The notes beneath the pieces are model-generated. The model did not search any database, was not told the origin of the DNA, and was given only the letters and a program-made list of their open reading frames with translations. Shown here piece after piece: positions 41,627-42,137 of a stretch of DNA of 42,137 nucleotides (position 1 is its first letter; each line of letters begins with the position of its first letter). The DNA lies in the NCBI GenBank assembly GCA_028527945.1, contig JAQQAK010000197.1, positions 1 through 42,137 on the forward strand, read 5' to 3'. A program made the position numbers and the translations under genes. Origin of the DNA: Spirochaetaceae bacterium. Its GTDB lineage: Bacteria; Spirochaetota; Spirochaetia; UBA9216.

Positions 41627-42109
41627 ATGTCAGTAACTAACACACAAATTTGTAATATTATAGACAGAATAAGTGAGCATTATCAGAAAAATATCGCTAA
41701 TCGTTATATAAGAATGTCTTTTTCTGAATTATCTGTTGAGCAAAGAACTCTTGATAAAATAGAAAATTTTACTAAAACTGCTGACTATGCACAGATGCAG
41801 GGCTACGGTTTTGATGAGATTTATGACAGTATTTATGCTTTTGCTATACTTATAAAAAAGCTTAGACATGAAGTAGCTCCTAATCTTCGTCTTATGTATA
41901 ACCGCTATAAACCTATAGGAATGGAAAAGATTATGATGGATATGACCATAGCAAATTTTCAGGATAATCTTTCTCTTCTCGCGGATATGATAAATGAACT
42001 TTATATGAGAACTATCGAACTTGATAAGCTTGAGGCAAGAAAAGTTCCTCCAATATATTCCAGAATGCCAAAGTTAAAAGAAGTTGGTAAAATGCTTGTT
42101 AATGAATAA
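41627..42109 (+). CDS. Unknown 160-aa helical protein
   Basis: 160 residues, no signal peptide or membrane segment, predicted mostly alpha-helical ('ICNIIDRISEHYQKNIANRY', 'YDSIYAFAILIKKLRHEV', 'LSLLADMINELYMRTIELDKL'). A GGAG site lies 5 bases before the ATG. I recognise no family; the sequence has the look of a lineage-specific cytoplasmic protein, and my impression of a treponemal origin is only an impression. It ends 28 bp before the window edge. Confidence 0.7.
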   Translation: MSVTNTQICNIIDRISEHYQKNIANRYIRMSFSELSVEQRTLDKIENFTKTADYAQMQGYGFDEIYDSIYAFAILIKKLRHEVAPNLRLMYNRYKPIGMEKIMMDMTIANFQDNLSLLADMINELYMRTIELDKLEARKVPPIYSRMPKLKEVGKMLVNE

Positions 42110-42137
42110 GTTTATTCGCCGGGAAGGTTTAATACCC

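Noticed and set aside
1..42137. CRISPR arrays, tRNA/rRNA genes, insertion sequences, prophage genes
   Set aside because: No spaced repeats, transposase or integrase motifs, or RNA gene signatures were recognised on either strand by reading; a covariance search was not possible here.

Overview
The window reads as a low-GC bacterial chromosome, most likely a host-associated, anaerobic Treponema-like spirochaete. The evidence is indirect: a binding protein with the FAGGAQE-type signal peptide end common in treponemes, many short Cys-lipobox lipoproteins, anaerobic radical-SAM and hydrogenase-maturation chemistry, and no respiratory genes. No rRNA or tRNA gene, IS element or CRISPR array was recognised. 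TGA behaves as a stop codon throughout.

Layout. (1) Bases 1-7004, plus strand: the C-terminal part of an amidohydrolase, a complete Opp/Dpp-type peptide ABC transporter (binding lipoprotein, two permeases, two ATPases) and a cytidylate-kinase-like protein, apparently one operon. (2) Bases 22156-7133, minus strand: the centrepiece, a ~15-kb set of 14 tightly packed genes. In transcription order these are a TM1266-type hydrogenase regulator, a structured leader with an intrinsic terminator, hydF, an aspartase-like lyase, hydE, a first nitrogenase-like H-D-K module, a second H-D-K module, hypF, hypC, hypD and hypE. Most junctions overlap or have ATGA/TAATG coupling. (3) Bases 22180-25189, minus: a broken MerR/GyrI-type regulator, a GyrI-like protein, a small lipoprotein and an AraC regulator. 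(4) Bases 25330-26977, plus: an orphan iron/B12-type binding protein and a fragment of a cyclase-repeat protein. (5) Bases 32075-27037, minus: the late cobalamin pathway cbiB-cobD-cobU-cobS-cobC-cobT. (6) Bases 32187-35132, plus: a Cys-rich small protein, TetR plus a ferredoxin-type aldo/keto reductase with two candidate operators, and a secreted protein. (7) Bases 40542-35194, minus: a sugar-type binding lipoprotein, a B12-binding-like radical SAM protein, deoC, AraC and an EamA transporter. (8) Bases 40610-42109, plus: a TIGR01212 radical SAM protein and an unknown 160-aa protein.

The most exciting part is region 2. Three metallocofactor toolkits that normally serve different enzymes sit in one transcription unit. 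HydE/HydF belong to [FeFe]-hydrogenase maturation but come without HydG, the enzyme that makes the Fe-CO-CN unit. HypCDEF belong to Fe(CN)2CO assembly but come without HypA/HypB, which insert nickel. Two NifH plus NifD/NifK-like reductase modules come without nifB, nifE or nifN. No hydrogenase structural gene lies in the window. The parts complement each other: HypCDEF could supply the CO/CN-iron unit that HydG would normally provide, the nitrogenase-like modules could remodel or reduce it, and HydE/HydF could finish or carry a diiron or related cofactor. This is inference from gene content and order; the individual family assignments are strong.

Several isolated genes appear to be transcribed from a -10 box lying so close to the start codon that the mRNA would be leaderless or nearly so, while genes inside operons carry good GGAGG-type ribosome binding sites.
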